A program made the translations under genes and the position numbers. From Phaeosaccion multiseriatum (Eukaryota > Ochrophyta, other classes): a stretch of 64,000 nucleotides of DNA. The notes beneath the pieces were generated by a model, which ran no database searches, was not told where the DNA came from, and was given only the letters and a program-made list of their open reading frames with translations. The stretch spans positions 6,758,001-6,822,000 of the forward strand of contig OZ218950.1 in assembly GCA_965112735.1 (NCBI GenBank), in the 5' to 3' direction. This document shows positions 1-9,922 of this stretch, piece after piece; position 1 is the first letter of the stretch, and each line of letters starts with the position of its first letter.

Positions 1-147
1 GGGCCGGGGAGGAAGTCGCGGTGCCCGTTTGAGAACACCCCAGGGCAAAACGAGACAGAAAATAGAGGCGAGGCGGACGTGCTCCTCCCCCCCTGGGCCT
101 CCCGCTTGTTCGTCACGGTATGTCACTCAAGCATTCACTCAACTCAC

Positions 148-1377
148 CTGCGAGAGGAGGAGGAGCGCGAGGCCCTTGGTGGTGTTGGTGCCGTTGGCCA
201 GGCCCTCGTCCACCACAGTAGTCCACAGCTCCTCCAGCAGCTTCAGACGCTTCGTCCCCAGGCCGGGGGAGGAGGCAGCGGGGCGGGGCAGGGTAAGACC
301 CAAGTCCGCCCACAGCCGGGGCCAGGCGGCGTGCACCTTGGGGAAGCAGGAGGAGGAGGCCCGCAGGGGGGGGAGGAAGGCCGCGCACTTGCCGGCTCGG
401 GCCACGCGCTTGTGTCGGGCGCCTTTGGGGAGCAGTGCCAAGGCCTCCCCCACGGCGCCTTCGTCAGCGCCCTCCTCCTCTCCCTCTGCCGCCCCTGCTG
501 CCGCCTTGGAGCGAATGAGTTGGTGGATGCCGAGGAGCAGCAGGAGCTGGTCCGGTTGCAGCGCGTCAATGCTTAGCTTTGACTTGGCCTTGGCGGACTG
601 CTGCTCCTCCTCCTTCTCCTCCTGCCCCCCTTCTTCCTTGGAGGACGGATCGCCGGTCACGAGCGGCAGCAGCACGGGAAGGGCCCGCTCCTGGAAGACG
701 TCCAGACTGAGCGGTGCAGCGATCGCCAGAGCGGCTTCAGAGGCCACCTGCCTTAACCACCGGCGCTTTCCATAGAGAGCCACTACCGCCTCAAGCAGCC
801 GGAGAGCCCGCCCCGACACATCGTCCTCGCCCTCGCCCTCATCCCCAGCAGCGGCTCCGCTATCCAACCTTCCCGATCGTGCGATGGCCACGCACCCGAA
901 CATCCGCCCGAAGAAGAGGTCCCGTTCCTCATTTCCCTTGATGTTCCCCGTGCTCTCGGTCACCTTAAAGAGCTTTTCCTCGACCTGCGCGGTGGAGACT
1001 TGGCTGGTCGGGAGCAGCCGCAGCACTTGGCTCAAGCACGCTGCGAACCCCAACCGGGCGGAGTCGCGGGAGGAGCAGAGCCCCTTGACAAGCCTCTGTA
1101 CGGCGTACTGGCCATCTCCCGCCGCGGCTTCACTTCCTGACAAGTGGCGGACGACGGAGATGGCTGCGGCGTGGCGTGTGGCTCCATCGTTGCTCGCCAG
1201 GTCCCAAAAGGCCTGCATGAAGGCCGAGAAGGCAGCTGCATTCTCCCTCTTTGGAGCTTCTATTTTGTTGGTCGCTTTCTCCTCTTCGTCCTCCTCCTGC
1301 TGCTGCTGCGGCTGCTCCATCTCCTCCTCCTCTGAGGACGAAGACGCGTCCGAGCCGGACGTATCCATTGCTGCCAT
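148..1377 (-). CDS. POL5: DNA polymerase phi / MYBBP1A-like nucleolar protein, N-terminal exon (partial)
   Basis: POL5/MYBBP1A proteins are helical-repeat nucleolar proteins needed for rRNA gene transcription and ribosome assembly; despite the name they are not active polymerases. The exon encodes 410 aa. After an acidic, Gln/Glu-rich start (about residues 10-35) comes the family hallmark: an 'F..AFWDLAS' helix, then 'QRLVKGLCSSRDSARLGFA', matching the conserved segment in which a protein with paired chromosome copies is described as reading through 'R.G....L...L'. The middle has acidic low-complexity inserts. The start is the first ATG of the frame, at 1377. A GTGAGT donor (minus strand, 142-147) ends the exon at 148 in phase 0, and the rest of the gene lies left of the window. 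The gene is divergent from the TBC-like gene, with starts about 260 bp apart. Family assignment is from remembered conservation; the protein is truncated by the window edge. Confidence 0.8.
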
Positions 1378-1639
1378 CGCCGTCCCTCACAGCCCTAATA
1401 TCGACGCGGTCCTGTCTCTCTTCTTCTCGCTGACCGCTGTTCCTTTTAAGGTTTCCACTGCCCTCAACGTCTGGCTTTCTCTGGCTGGAGATCGGCTGGA
1501 CCATTGAGCGTAAAAAAAAAATCTAAGAAACTGAAACTGAGGAATACCCCATCCATTGACTTATTGAATTCCAACTGCTTGCCATTGCAAAATCTTGCCC
1601 CCCATACGAAGCTCATCAGACGAGGCTACGAGGCCTTAC
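1378..1639. promoter_or_regulatory. Divergent intergenic promoter region (POL5 / TBC-like gene)
   Basis: These 262 bp must hold both promoters. There is an A-run at 1512-1520 and a GAAACTGAAACTGA motif at 1527-1540, which recurs upstream of MAEA and in the SPAG6/AP1G1 interval. No clear TATA box is seen. Regulatory function is inferred from position only. Confidence 0.35.
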
Positions 1640-4600
1640 ATGGAGGAAGCCTCCCGATGGGCACCCGCTCTGGAGCTCGAGAAGACGAGCCGCGCGTCTC
1701 AGCATGCCATCGAGGCAGCCATTGCCGCCAAAGCCTCGGCACAGACCACGGCCGCGGCGGATGCTTCTGCTGCTGCCATCGCTGCTGCAGACGAGCACAC
1801 GGGCGGGGGGGGGGGACGAGGGCGATTTATCATCCAAGGTGGTTGGAGGGTGCCAACAGCACGCTCTCGCACTACCGAGATTGGAGAAACTTGGAGCAGG
1901 CCCTTACGGCGAGTCTAGAGGACGATGTACTGACGGCGCTGGGGAGGATGAGCAGCGACCACGAGATCGCCAAGCAGGCCATGGTAGCTGCCATTGGGGA
2001 AGAGCTGGCTGTGGGGGCGGGGGTGGCAACCAAGGTCGCGCCTGGGGGTCTCGCGCCATCTGCGACTATCCGCGAGGAGGGCGGCGGGAGTGGAGGGGGA
2101 GAGGAAGAGGATGAAGACGGCCAGGACGGGGGAGAGACCGACGAAAGTGGACACGGGGAGAAGACGAAACTTCGAGGGAAAAGCAGTAAGAAGAAGAGGG
2201 AGTCACACAAGGGCTCTCTGGCAATGCTCAGGGATTCGCCCGCGGGAACCATGTGAGTGCTGAGTGAGTGATGAGTGATGGAGAGAGAGCAAGTGTGAGT
2301 GATGGAGAGAGAGCAGGTGTGAGTGATGGAGAGAGAGAGAAGTGTGAGTGATGGAGATAGAGCAAGTGTGAGTGATGGAGAGAGAGAAGTGTGAGTGATG
2401 GAGAGAGAGAGCAAGTGTGAGTGATGGAGAGAGAGCAGGTGTGAGTGATGGAGAGAGAGAGCAAGTGTGAGTGATGGAGAGAGAGCAAGTGTGAGTGATG
2501 GAGAGAGAAGTGTGAGTGATGGAGAGAGAGAGCAAGTGTGAGTGATGGAGAGAGAGCAAGTGTGAGTGATGGAGAGAGCAAGTCTGGGTGACGGAGAGAG
2601 AGCAAGTGTGAGTGATGTAGAGAGAGCAAGTGTGGGTGATGGAGAGAGAGCAAGTGTGAGTGATGGAGAGAGAAGTATGGGTGATGGAGAGAGAAGTATG
2701 GGTGATGGAGAGAGAGCAAGTGTGAGTGATGTAGAGAGAGCAAGTGTGGGTGATGGAGAGAGAGCAAGTGTGAGTGATGGAGAGAGAGCAAGTCTGAGTG
2801 ATGGAGAGAGAAGTGTGAGTGATGGAGAGAGAGCAAGCGTGGGTGACGGAGAGAGAGAGCAAGTGTGAGTGATGGGTGGGTGATGGAGTTAGAAAGAGCA
2901 CGTGAGTAGTGAGTATAGTGAAACAGGAGGCCAACCCCTGATGTACGGAAGTCTGACGAATGAATGATGTCTTTCAAGCACACTCATCAAGCCTCCCCCC
3001 TCTCATCCTCCTCCTCCCTCCCCCCCATACTCCTCACTCAGCCTGAGCCGCCCCTTCTTACTCGCGGAGCCCTACATAGGACGAAACGAGAGAACCCTCC
3101 TCATTCAGCAGTGCCTGCGGTCCCTCGCTAGCACCGTGGACGACCGAGCCCGGTCCAGCAACCTCCTGCAGCAAGGTGCCTACGTAGACTACGCTGCACA
3201 TGTCAAGGCGATGTACGTCGAGACGATCGAGCGAGACACACAGAGGCGGCGTCACAACCTTCCCTCAATCCCTCCCTTCCCCCTCCCGTCGACTCCTTCT
3301 CCTACGGCCTCGACCGTACCGCACAATGGAGTGTCACCGTCGGTGCCAGAGTCTTCCGCTGCTGCAGCTGCTGCTGGTGGTCCAGCAGAACAACAAGGGG
3401 AGGGGGAAGGGTCCAACCCACACCTCCCCCCGCCTCCTTCTTCTGAGCCCCCTCTCTTCCCCTCCACTGCCTCCCAAAGGCCCCTAGAGGACGTCAAGCC
3501 CATCAAGCCTGACGGTGAAGGGCAGAGCAGCAAGAACCGGGGGGCCGAGAGGCGGCAGGCGGCAAGGGAGAAGAAGTGGGCGGACATGTGGGAGGAAGAG
3601 CTTAGCGATAAGCTCTTCACCACTGCAGATGCCCACAACCGCACGCACGTGAGCAGCAGCGGGACAACGAGTCAGGCTATCATCGCTCTGGCCTCGCTAC
3701 GGGGCTTCGACTTTACACTGGACGTAGCCGAAGAGCCCTCCTGTCGGCAAAAGTTTGCTCCCTCTGTCGGGGTCGTGCCTTACATCTCTACCCTGCCGGG
3801 AGGAGGGGGCGGCGTCGGAGCCCAGGAGGAGCGCGATCTCCGCCGACTTGAGCTCAATGACTCTGAGCACAAGGTCATGGCTTGGTTTCCGAGGCGGCTG
3901 ATTGGAAGGCAGCTGCCGCACGAGCTGCGGAGGAGACTGTGGATACGGTGGCTGCTGGATCCGTCGCAGAGGCATCGACGTGGATGGCGTACGGATGCTG
4001 AGCAAGGAGGAGGAGGAGGAGGAGGAGGAGGAGGAGGAGGAGGAGGAGGAGGAGGAGGAGGAGGAGGAGGAGGAGGAGGAGGAGGAGGAGGAGGAGGAGG
4101 AGGAGGAGGAGGAGGAGGAGGAGGAGGAGGAGGAGGAGGAGGAGGAGGAGGAGGAGGAGGAGGAGGAGGAGGAGGAGGAGGAGGAGGAGGAGGAGGAGGA
4201 GGAGGAGGAGGAGGAGGAGGAGGAGGAGGAGGAGGAGGAGGAGGAGGAGGAGGAGGAGGAGGAGGAGGAGGAGGAGGAGAAGAAGCGGCTGGTGCAGAAG
4301 GAGAGGATGAAGCTCCTAACGACACCAAAGAAGATGATCATCTTGATGCTCATGACATCGACGACTTTCCGGATGACGATGGTGATTACGCCGACTGGGG
4401 AGACGAGGAGGGCCCTGGTTCTAAGCGTGTCAGTGGCAGATTGCTGGACAGGCACGACCCTCTGGTCATGAGGAAGGCAGGACGAGGAGGAGGGTTCGGA
4501 GGAGTTGATGACGAAGACGAAAACAGCAACCCAGGAGGCCCAAGAGAGGATCGGAGCACCCTCCGCGCCAAGCGTTACGTGATGAATGTGGCCATGAATG

Positions 4601-5134
4601 TGCATCGCTTGGCCGTGGGGCGGAAACTCAATCTCGCCGAGGCACCCATCCGAGGCTTGGCAGACACTTTGGTCAACAACAAGGCCATGTTGGCGTTTCC
4701 TTGGCTACGGTTACAGCACAGGGTGGAAGCGATGGGGGAGGACGAGAGGAGGGAGAGGCAGCAGAGTTCCCACGCCTTGGGTGGTGGTGGTGCTGCTGGT
4801 GTTGCTGCTGCTGTTGCGCTTTCTGAGGGTGCTTCTTCGGCGAAGAGTGTTGCTTTCGAAGAGGGAGAGGGGAAGGAGGAGGAGAGGGGGAAGAGTGGAG
4901 CTGCGACCGCAAAAGAGGTCGGTGATACGGACAAGAAGGAGAGGAAGAGAGCGAAGAAGGAGGCCAAAAAGAGGAGGAAGGAAGAAGAAGAGAGGGCGAA
5001 CAAGGACAAGGGAAAGGAAGGGGAGAAGCAGCAGGAGACTGACAAGGAGAAGGAAGAGGAGGAGGATGGAGGGAAGGAAGAGAAGAAGAGGAAGAAGAAG
5101 GAGAAGAAGGAGAAGAAGAAAGACAGGGAGAAGA

Positions 5135-5170
<36 letters not shown>

Positions 5171-8100
5171 CCGCAGACGCAGAGGAGAAGAAGGACGGCG
5201 ATGAGCTGCTGCCCCCCCCGGCCTCATCCCCCGACACGGAGAGGCGGCAGCAGAGGTGGCAGGATCCCCAAGACACGTTGCTGGACACGGCAAGGGCCGA
5301 CATTTTGAAGGCGAGGCGGAGGCAGCAGGACCGGGCCCGTGAGTATGCCTTTTGCCGCCTTCGCCATGTGGCGGCTGCGGCTGTGAATGAGCACTACGTC
5401 TACGGAGGTGTGTTGCTGTCCTCCCACGCCCCCATCGCACTTGTGTTGACTTATGTCATGGGGGGGAGGAGTAATGCAGAGCTCGCCCTCGCCTCCCTCG
5501 CCGCCTCCGGGGATGAAGATGAAGATGGAGACCCAGGTACGTATGTGCGTTTGTGTGTGTGTGGGTGCATGTCTGTGTGTGTGCGTGTGTGTGCATGTGT
5601 GTGTGCGTGTGTGCGTGTTTGTGCATGTGTGCGCATGTGCGCATGTGCGCATGTCCTGTGTGGGTGCGTGTGTGTGCGTGCGTGCGTGCATGCGTGTGTG
5701 TACATGTGTGAATGCGTGTGTGTGTGCGTGTGTGTGTATGTGTGTGTGCGCGCGTGTGTGTGCGTGCGTGCCCCCCCCCCCTGGGTCCTGGTGCATGGCG
5801 AGTTGAGGGATAGGATGATGAAAGCAACTTACCAAATGTTGTGTGGGCATGCGGAGCGGCCTTGAAGGGAGCAAGAGAGTATTTGCCAGTTGAGAGCAGG
5901 GACGTGTGGAGAGAAACACTCGTGATGCGTGTTCAGCTAAGCACTGGTCTCCTCCCCGCCCGCCCCCCCTCCTCGGCATCAATCGTCACCCACCCCAATG
6001 TCCTCAGACTTCACTTCTCAACTGGCCATTGAAGGCAAGCAGGATCCTCGTGGTCCCTTCTGGTCCCTCAGCACGAGTGCGATCGTTGCAATGATGGAAA
6101 CCATCACCGCTCACCACATGCCCCCCCCGTCCCTCACGGCCTCGAGAGCTTACGACATTCTGGGCGAGCGCGACCCGGACCTGTGCGCACATCTCTTTCG
6201 ACTCTTTCCCACGACCAGCTCTGCGCTGGAGTGGAGGAAGAAGCAGGCGGAGGAGGTAAGCAGCAGCGGCGGTGGGGTCTTCTCCTCGAGTACCGCAGCA
6301 GCAGGAGGAGCAGCAGGAGAAGTGGGAGGGCGAGAGCAGGGCGAGCGGTCAGAGAGCGGAGTGGGGGAGGCGACCTTTGTCAAAGACGTTCCCACTCAGA
6401 GGAACAGCTCGGGCATTGTGTCAGCAGGTACCAACACTCGGTCGGCAAAGGATGACATCATCCTCATTTGGGCAGAAGATGGTGAGTAGCGTGAGTAGCG
6501 TGAATGGGGTGAGTGAGGGAGTGGAGTAGGTGAGTGAGTGAGTGAGTAAGTGAGTGAGTGAGTGGGTGAGTGAGTGAGTGAGTGAGTGAGTGAGTGGGTG
6601 AGTGAGTGAGTGAGTGAGTGAGTGAGTGAGTGAGTGAGTGAGTGGGGTGAGTGGGATGTGTGTGGGGTGCGTGGGTTGTTTGAGTGTGAGTTGGACGGGA
6701 TGATGGAGGAGAGCTCGAAGAGAGCGGAGAGGGACGGGCGCTCCTCGACACACCACAGAGCGCACCTTACCCCTATCCCTGAATCGAGGCCACATGCAGT
6801 CAGTACCGCACTGACCCTAAGGCTTTTGCCCCACTACTTTCGCTTCCTGTGGCCTTTCTGCGAGCGGCTCAAGGGGGCTTCACTTGCGCACTCAGTGCCT
6901 CCCACCAAGCATCTCCCTCGCCTTAACGCTCTCCCTCCCTCCCTCCCTCCCTCCCTCCCTCCCTCCCTCCCTCCCTCCCTCCCTCCCTCCCTCCCTCCCT
7001 CCCTCCCTCCCTCCCTCCCTCCCTCCCTCCCTCCCTCCCTCCCTCCCTCCCTCCCTCCCTCCCTCCCTCCCTCCCTCCCTCCCTCCCTCCCTCCCTCCCT
7101 CCCTCCCTCCCTCCCTCCCTCCCTCCCTCCCTCCCTCCCTCCCTCCCTCCCCCGCTCTCTCCCCCCCTCCCTCCCTCCCTCCCTCCCTCCCTCCCCTCCC
7201 CTCTCCTCCAAAAAGCTCTCGTCGGGTGGCTGCGAGAAGACGCCCTCCTGCTGGTGTGGGACACTTTATTCATTGCTGAGGGAGGTTGGGCCACCGAGAT
7301 GCCCATTTTTATCGCCGATATCGCCATAATGCTCCGAGAGCCCATTCTCTCGTACCTCAAGGCCGAGACTTTGTATGCAGATGTAGGCCGACTATCACGC
7401 AGCCTCTACACCAAGGATATACGCGATCGATTGCGACGTCGTGTGGCGAAGGCGGGCTTGGCTGTGTTTGAGGCGGCGGGAGGGGAGGAGGGGCTGAAGC
7501 TCCGGAGAGGGGAGGAGGAAGAACGGCGGAGGGAAAGAGAGCAAAGGGAGAGGGAAAAGGCGGAGAGTAGGAGACGCAGGGCGGAGGAGGAGAGGCAAGC
7601 AGACGCAGCAGCGGCAGCGGCACTGGCTGCGGCAAGGGAGAGAGGGGAATTCTTTACGGGAGAGGAGGAGGAGGAAGAGGAGGAGGGATGGGTTCCAGAT
7701 GAAGGGGAAGAGGAAGGAAAGGGGGAGGAGGAGGAGGAGGAGGAGGAGGAGGAGGAGGAGGATGAGGAGGAACAGGAGGAGGAGGAGGACGAGGAGGAAC
7801 AGGAGGAGGAGGAGGAGGAGGAGGGGGGGGAGGAAGAGCAGGAGGAGGAGGAGGAGGAAGAGGAAGATGAGATGAGGAGTGAGAGAAGGAGGAGGAAGGA
7901 GAGAAAGAAGAGGAAGAAGGAGAAGAAGGAGAGGAAGAAAAAGAGGGAGAGAGAGGAAGAGAGTGAGCACAGCACAGGAGTGTCTGACCAGGAGGAGGAG
8001 GAGGAGGAGGAGGAGGAGGAAGATCCGTCCTCATCGGAGAGGAGTATTGCGAAAAGGAACAAGAAGGCAAAGAAAAGGGAGAGAAAAAGAAAGAAGAGAG

Positions 8101-8594
8101 ACAGGGACCTCAGGTCAGCAAAGTCTGAAGACCAAGAGGAGGAGGAGGAGGAGGAGGAAGAAGAAGAGGAGGAGGGAGAGGAGCACGAGGGGGAGGCGGA
8201 GGAGGAGGAGGAGGAGGAGGAGGAGGAGGAGGAGGAGGAGGAAGAGGAGGATGACGAGGAGGGAGACGAGGATGACAACAACAACGACGACGACGAGGAG
8301 GAGGAGGGGGGGGGGGAAGAGGACTATGAGGAGGAGGAGGGAGAGGAGGATGACGATGACGAGGAGGACGATGAGGAGGGAGAGGAGGAGGAGGAGGAGG
8401 AGGAGGAGGAGGGAGAGGAGGGAGAGGAGGACGAGGAGGATGGCAAGGAGGATGATGACGACGACGACGACGAAGAGGAAGAGGAGGAGGAGGAGGAGGA
8501 GGATGGAGAGGGAGATTTGTCCTCATCGGAGGTGAGCAAGGAAGAGAAGAGCAAGAAGGCGAAGAAGACGGAGAGAGAACCGCGATCAGCATAA
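1640..8594 (+). CDS. Divergent TBC-like (Rab GTPase-activating) domain protein with Gly/Glu tracts
   Basis: TBC proteins switch off Rab GTPases in membrane traffic. Proposed exons are 1640-2252, 3042-5536, 6008-6481 (possibly with a further intron 6256-6427), about 6761-6894 and 7216-8594. Exon 2 contains '[17 protein letters not shown]', like the TBC entry motif, and exon 5 '[15 protein letters not shown]', like the late TBC motif 'VLRIWD.LF'. The arginine and glutamine fingers were not located, so GAP activity is unproven. The start is the first ATG (1640). Frame 2 before and frame 1 after an 11-G run (1805-1815) imply a one-base error or frameshift there. Exon 2 carries a (GGA)n tract read as about 90 glycines, and exon 5 is mostly Glu/Asp/Lys. 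Boundaries of the 6761-6894 exon do not fit phase well. Exons 1, 2 and 5 are clearly coding; the family call is tentative. Confidence 0.5.
2254..2875 (+). repeat. Intronic minisatellite, 22-26 bp unit
   Basis: About 26 imperfect copies of a unit like GAGTGATGGAGAGAGAGCAAGT fill most of intron 1 of the TBC-like gene. The array begins directly at the GTGAGT donor (2253). There are no unique spacers. The minus-strand Ser/His/Thr-rich ORFs here are artefacts. Confidence 0.9.
4006..4280 (+). repeat. (GGA)n coding microsatellite, about 90 units
   Basis: A nearly pure GGA/GAG run lies inside exon 2 of the TBC-like gene. It reads as poly-Gly in the frame shared by both flanks; the other frames give poly-Glu and poly-Arg. 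Confidence 0.95.
5537..5775 (+). repeat. GT/GC-rich dinucleotide intron repeat
   Basis: A run of GTGTGTGC-type repeats starts at the GTACGT donor of TBC-like intron 2 and gives spurious Cys/Val ORFs. Confidence 0.85.
6484..6645 (+). repeat. (GAGT)n intronic microsatellite at a splice donor
   Basis: The GTGAGT donor at 6482 continues directly into a (GAGT)n array with occasional GGGT units. Confidence 0.9.
6931..7195 (+). repeat. (CCCT)n intronic microsatellite before a splice acceptor
   Basis: Some 55 CCCT units with a short interruption form an extreme polypyrimidine tract ahead of the acceptor AG at 7214-7215. Confidence 0.95.
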
Positions 8595-9922
8595 TCGGAA
8601 GGCCAAGAGGAGGAGGACGATGGCGACGATGACCTCGAGGAGGAGGAGGAGGAGGAGGAGGAGGAGGAGGAGGAGGAGGAGGAGGAGGAGGAGGAGGAGG
8701 AGGAGGAGGAGGAGGAGGAGGAGGAGGAGAAAGGAGGACAAGAAACTTAAGAAGCACGAGGAGGACAAGAAGGACAAGAAATATGGGAAACATTGGGGAG
8801 GCGAATGGCTGACGGTTGTGAATTTACTTTGCCCTCGGCCGACCAAGCTCAGACGCACGCACACGACCGCTGCCCGATAGGCGGCCTTCCGAACATCTTG
8901 ACGCTGCAGCTAAGCCTAGCTGAGGTTGGAGTGTTCTAAGCTAAGCCTAGCTGGGGTTGGAGTGTTGTGAGCTAAGCCTAGCTGCGAACGCGCAGTCAAA
9001 GCTCTTGGAGCGCTTTGATTTGCACCTTGCCTTGGGGCTCGCTGCGAGACACACACACACCTGTTCAAGTAAGAGTCGAAACAAGGCGAGGTGTGCTGAC
9101 GGTGTACCCTTCCGAGGGCCTCACCAGCAGCAGTTTGCACCCTAAGGTGCCATCTATGTCTTGGCTGCGGCCACGAGGGCGCGCGGCAAGGTCCCTCAAT
9201 GCGCCCATCCAGCTCCATCCAGTACCATCTAGTACCATGCAGCACTATCCAGCACCCAACTGTTGCAATGGCCCCCGGCCAGCATGACATCTTCGACGAT
9301 CGATGGACGAAGCTGCCCAACGGATAGTGGCTGCACCGTCTGCGCATGTGCCAGAGGATAGGAGAGAAGAGGAGAGGAGCGGCCAAGCTGGCTGTCATTA
9401 CTTCGATCGAGCATCAGCAGAGAGTGTGAAGAGAGTTTATCGTTTATCGTGGGCGTCTCAGGGATGCTCGCTTGCCAACCCCCTCGAAGGAAAGTACTTG
9501 GAGCAGAAGCAATCACAGGGTTGAAGGATAAAGTTCCAGGGAGGAGAGCTGAGTTTCAGGTTCAGTTTCAGTTGATCAGACTCCAACCAACTAGTCCCTG
9601 CCATTAGGCAGTAGAGGACAGGCGAAAGGCTCATAGGGGGAAAAAAGGTGAAATTTCAACTTCCATCCTCCAGCCAAGTTGGTAAGTTGGTGGTACAGTA
9701 CAGGCGGAACTGAAACTGAAACTGGCTGGGTTAAAACCCTTCCCCTCCCCCTTCTTTTCCTGCCTACGACGCTGCACCCATCACGGATCTTTCGCTGGAC
9801 CTCGTCGCCCACTCAAGTGGTGCATACCAAGGGATCTGGAACCTTCAAAAGGGTGGAAAGAGGCACGCAGGCTTGGGGAAGGAAAGCCAATTATAGGGGG
9901 GGGACAGCAGACAACAGGCAAG
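8595..9922. other. Intergenic region between the TBC-like gene and MAEA
   Basis: The region holds a (GGA)n run at 8636-8731, three tandem copies of a 32-33 bp unit containing AGCTAAGCCTAGCTG (8909-8985), a CCATC/AGTACCATC cluster near 9190-9250, and two oppositely oriented GAAACTG-type motifs (9552-9573 and 9707-9725) within 400 bp of the MAEA start. No convincing coding exon was seen. Confidence 0.6.

Noticed and set aside
2254-2875. CRISPR-like repeat array
   Set aside because: Units are contiguous and there are no unique spacers; the locus is a eukaryotic intron. The same holds for 55430-55630 and 56167-56352.
2203-2983. Minus-strand ORFs of about 250 aa rich in Ser/His/Thr
   Set aside because: They are translations of the 22-26 bp intronic minisatellite, with all frames open because the unit lacks stop codons.
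3697-4605. Minus-strand poly-Ser and poly-Pro proteins over the (GGA)n run
   Set aside because: Repeat shadows of the TBC-like exon; the plus-strand frame has coding sequence on both sides.
7395-8864. Leu- or Pro-rich minus-strand ORFs opposite the Glu-rich exon
   Set aside because: They mirror GAG/GGA codons and show no non-repetitive sequence of their own.
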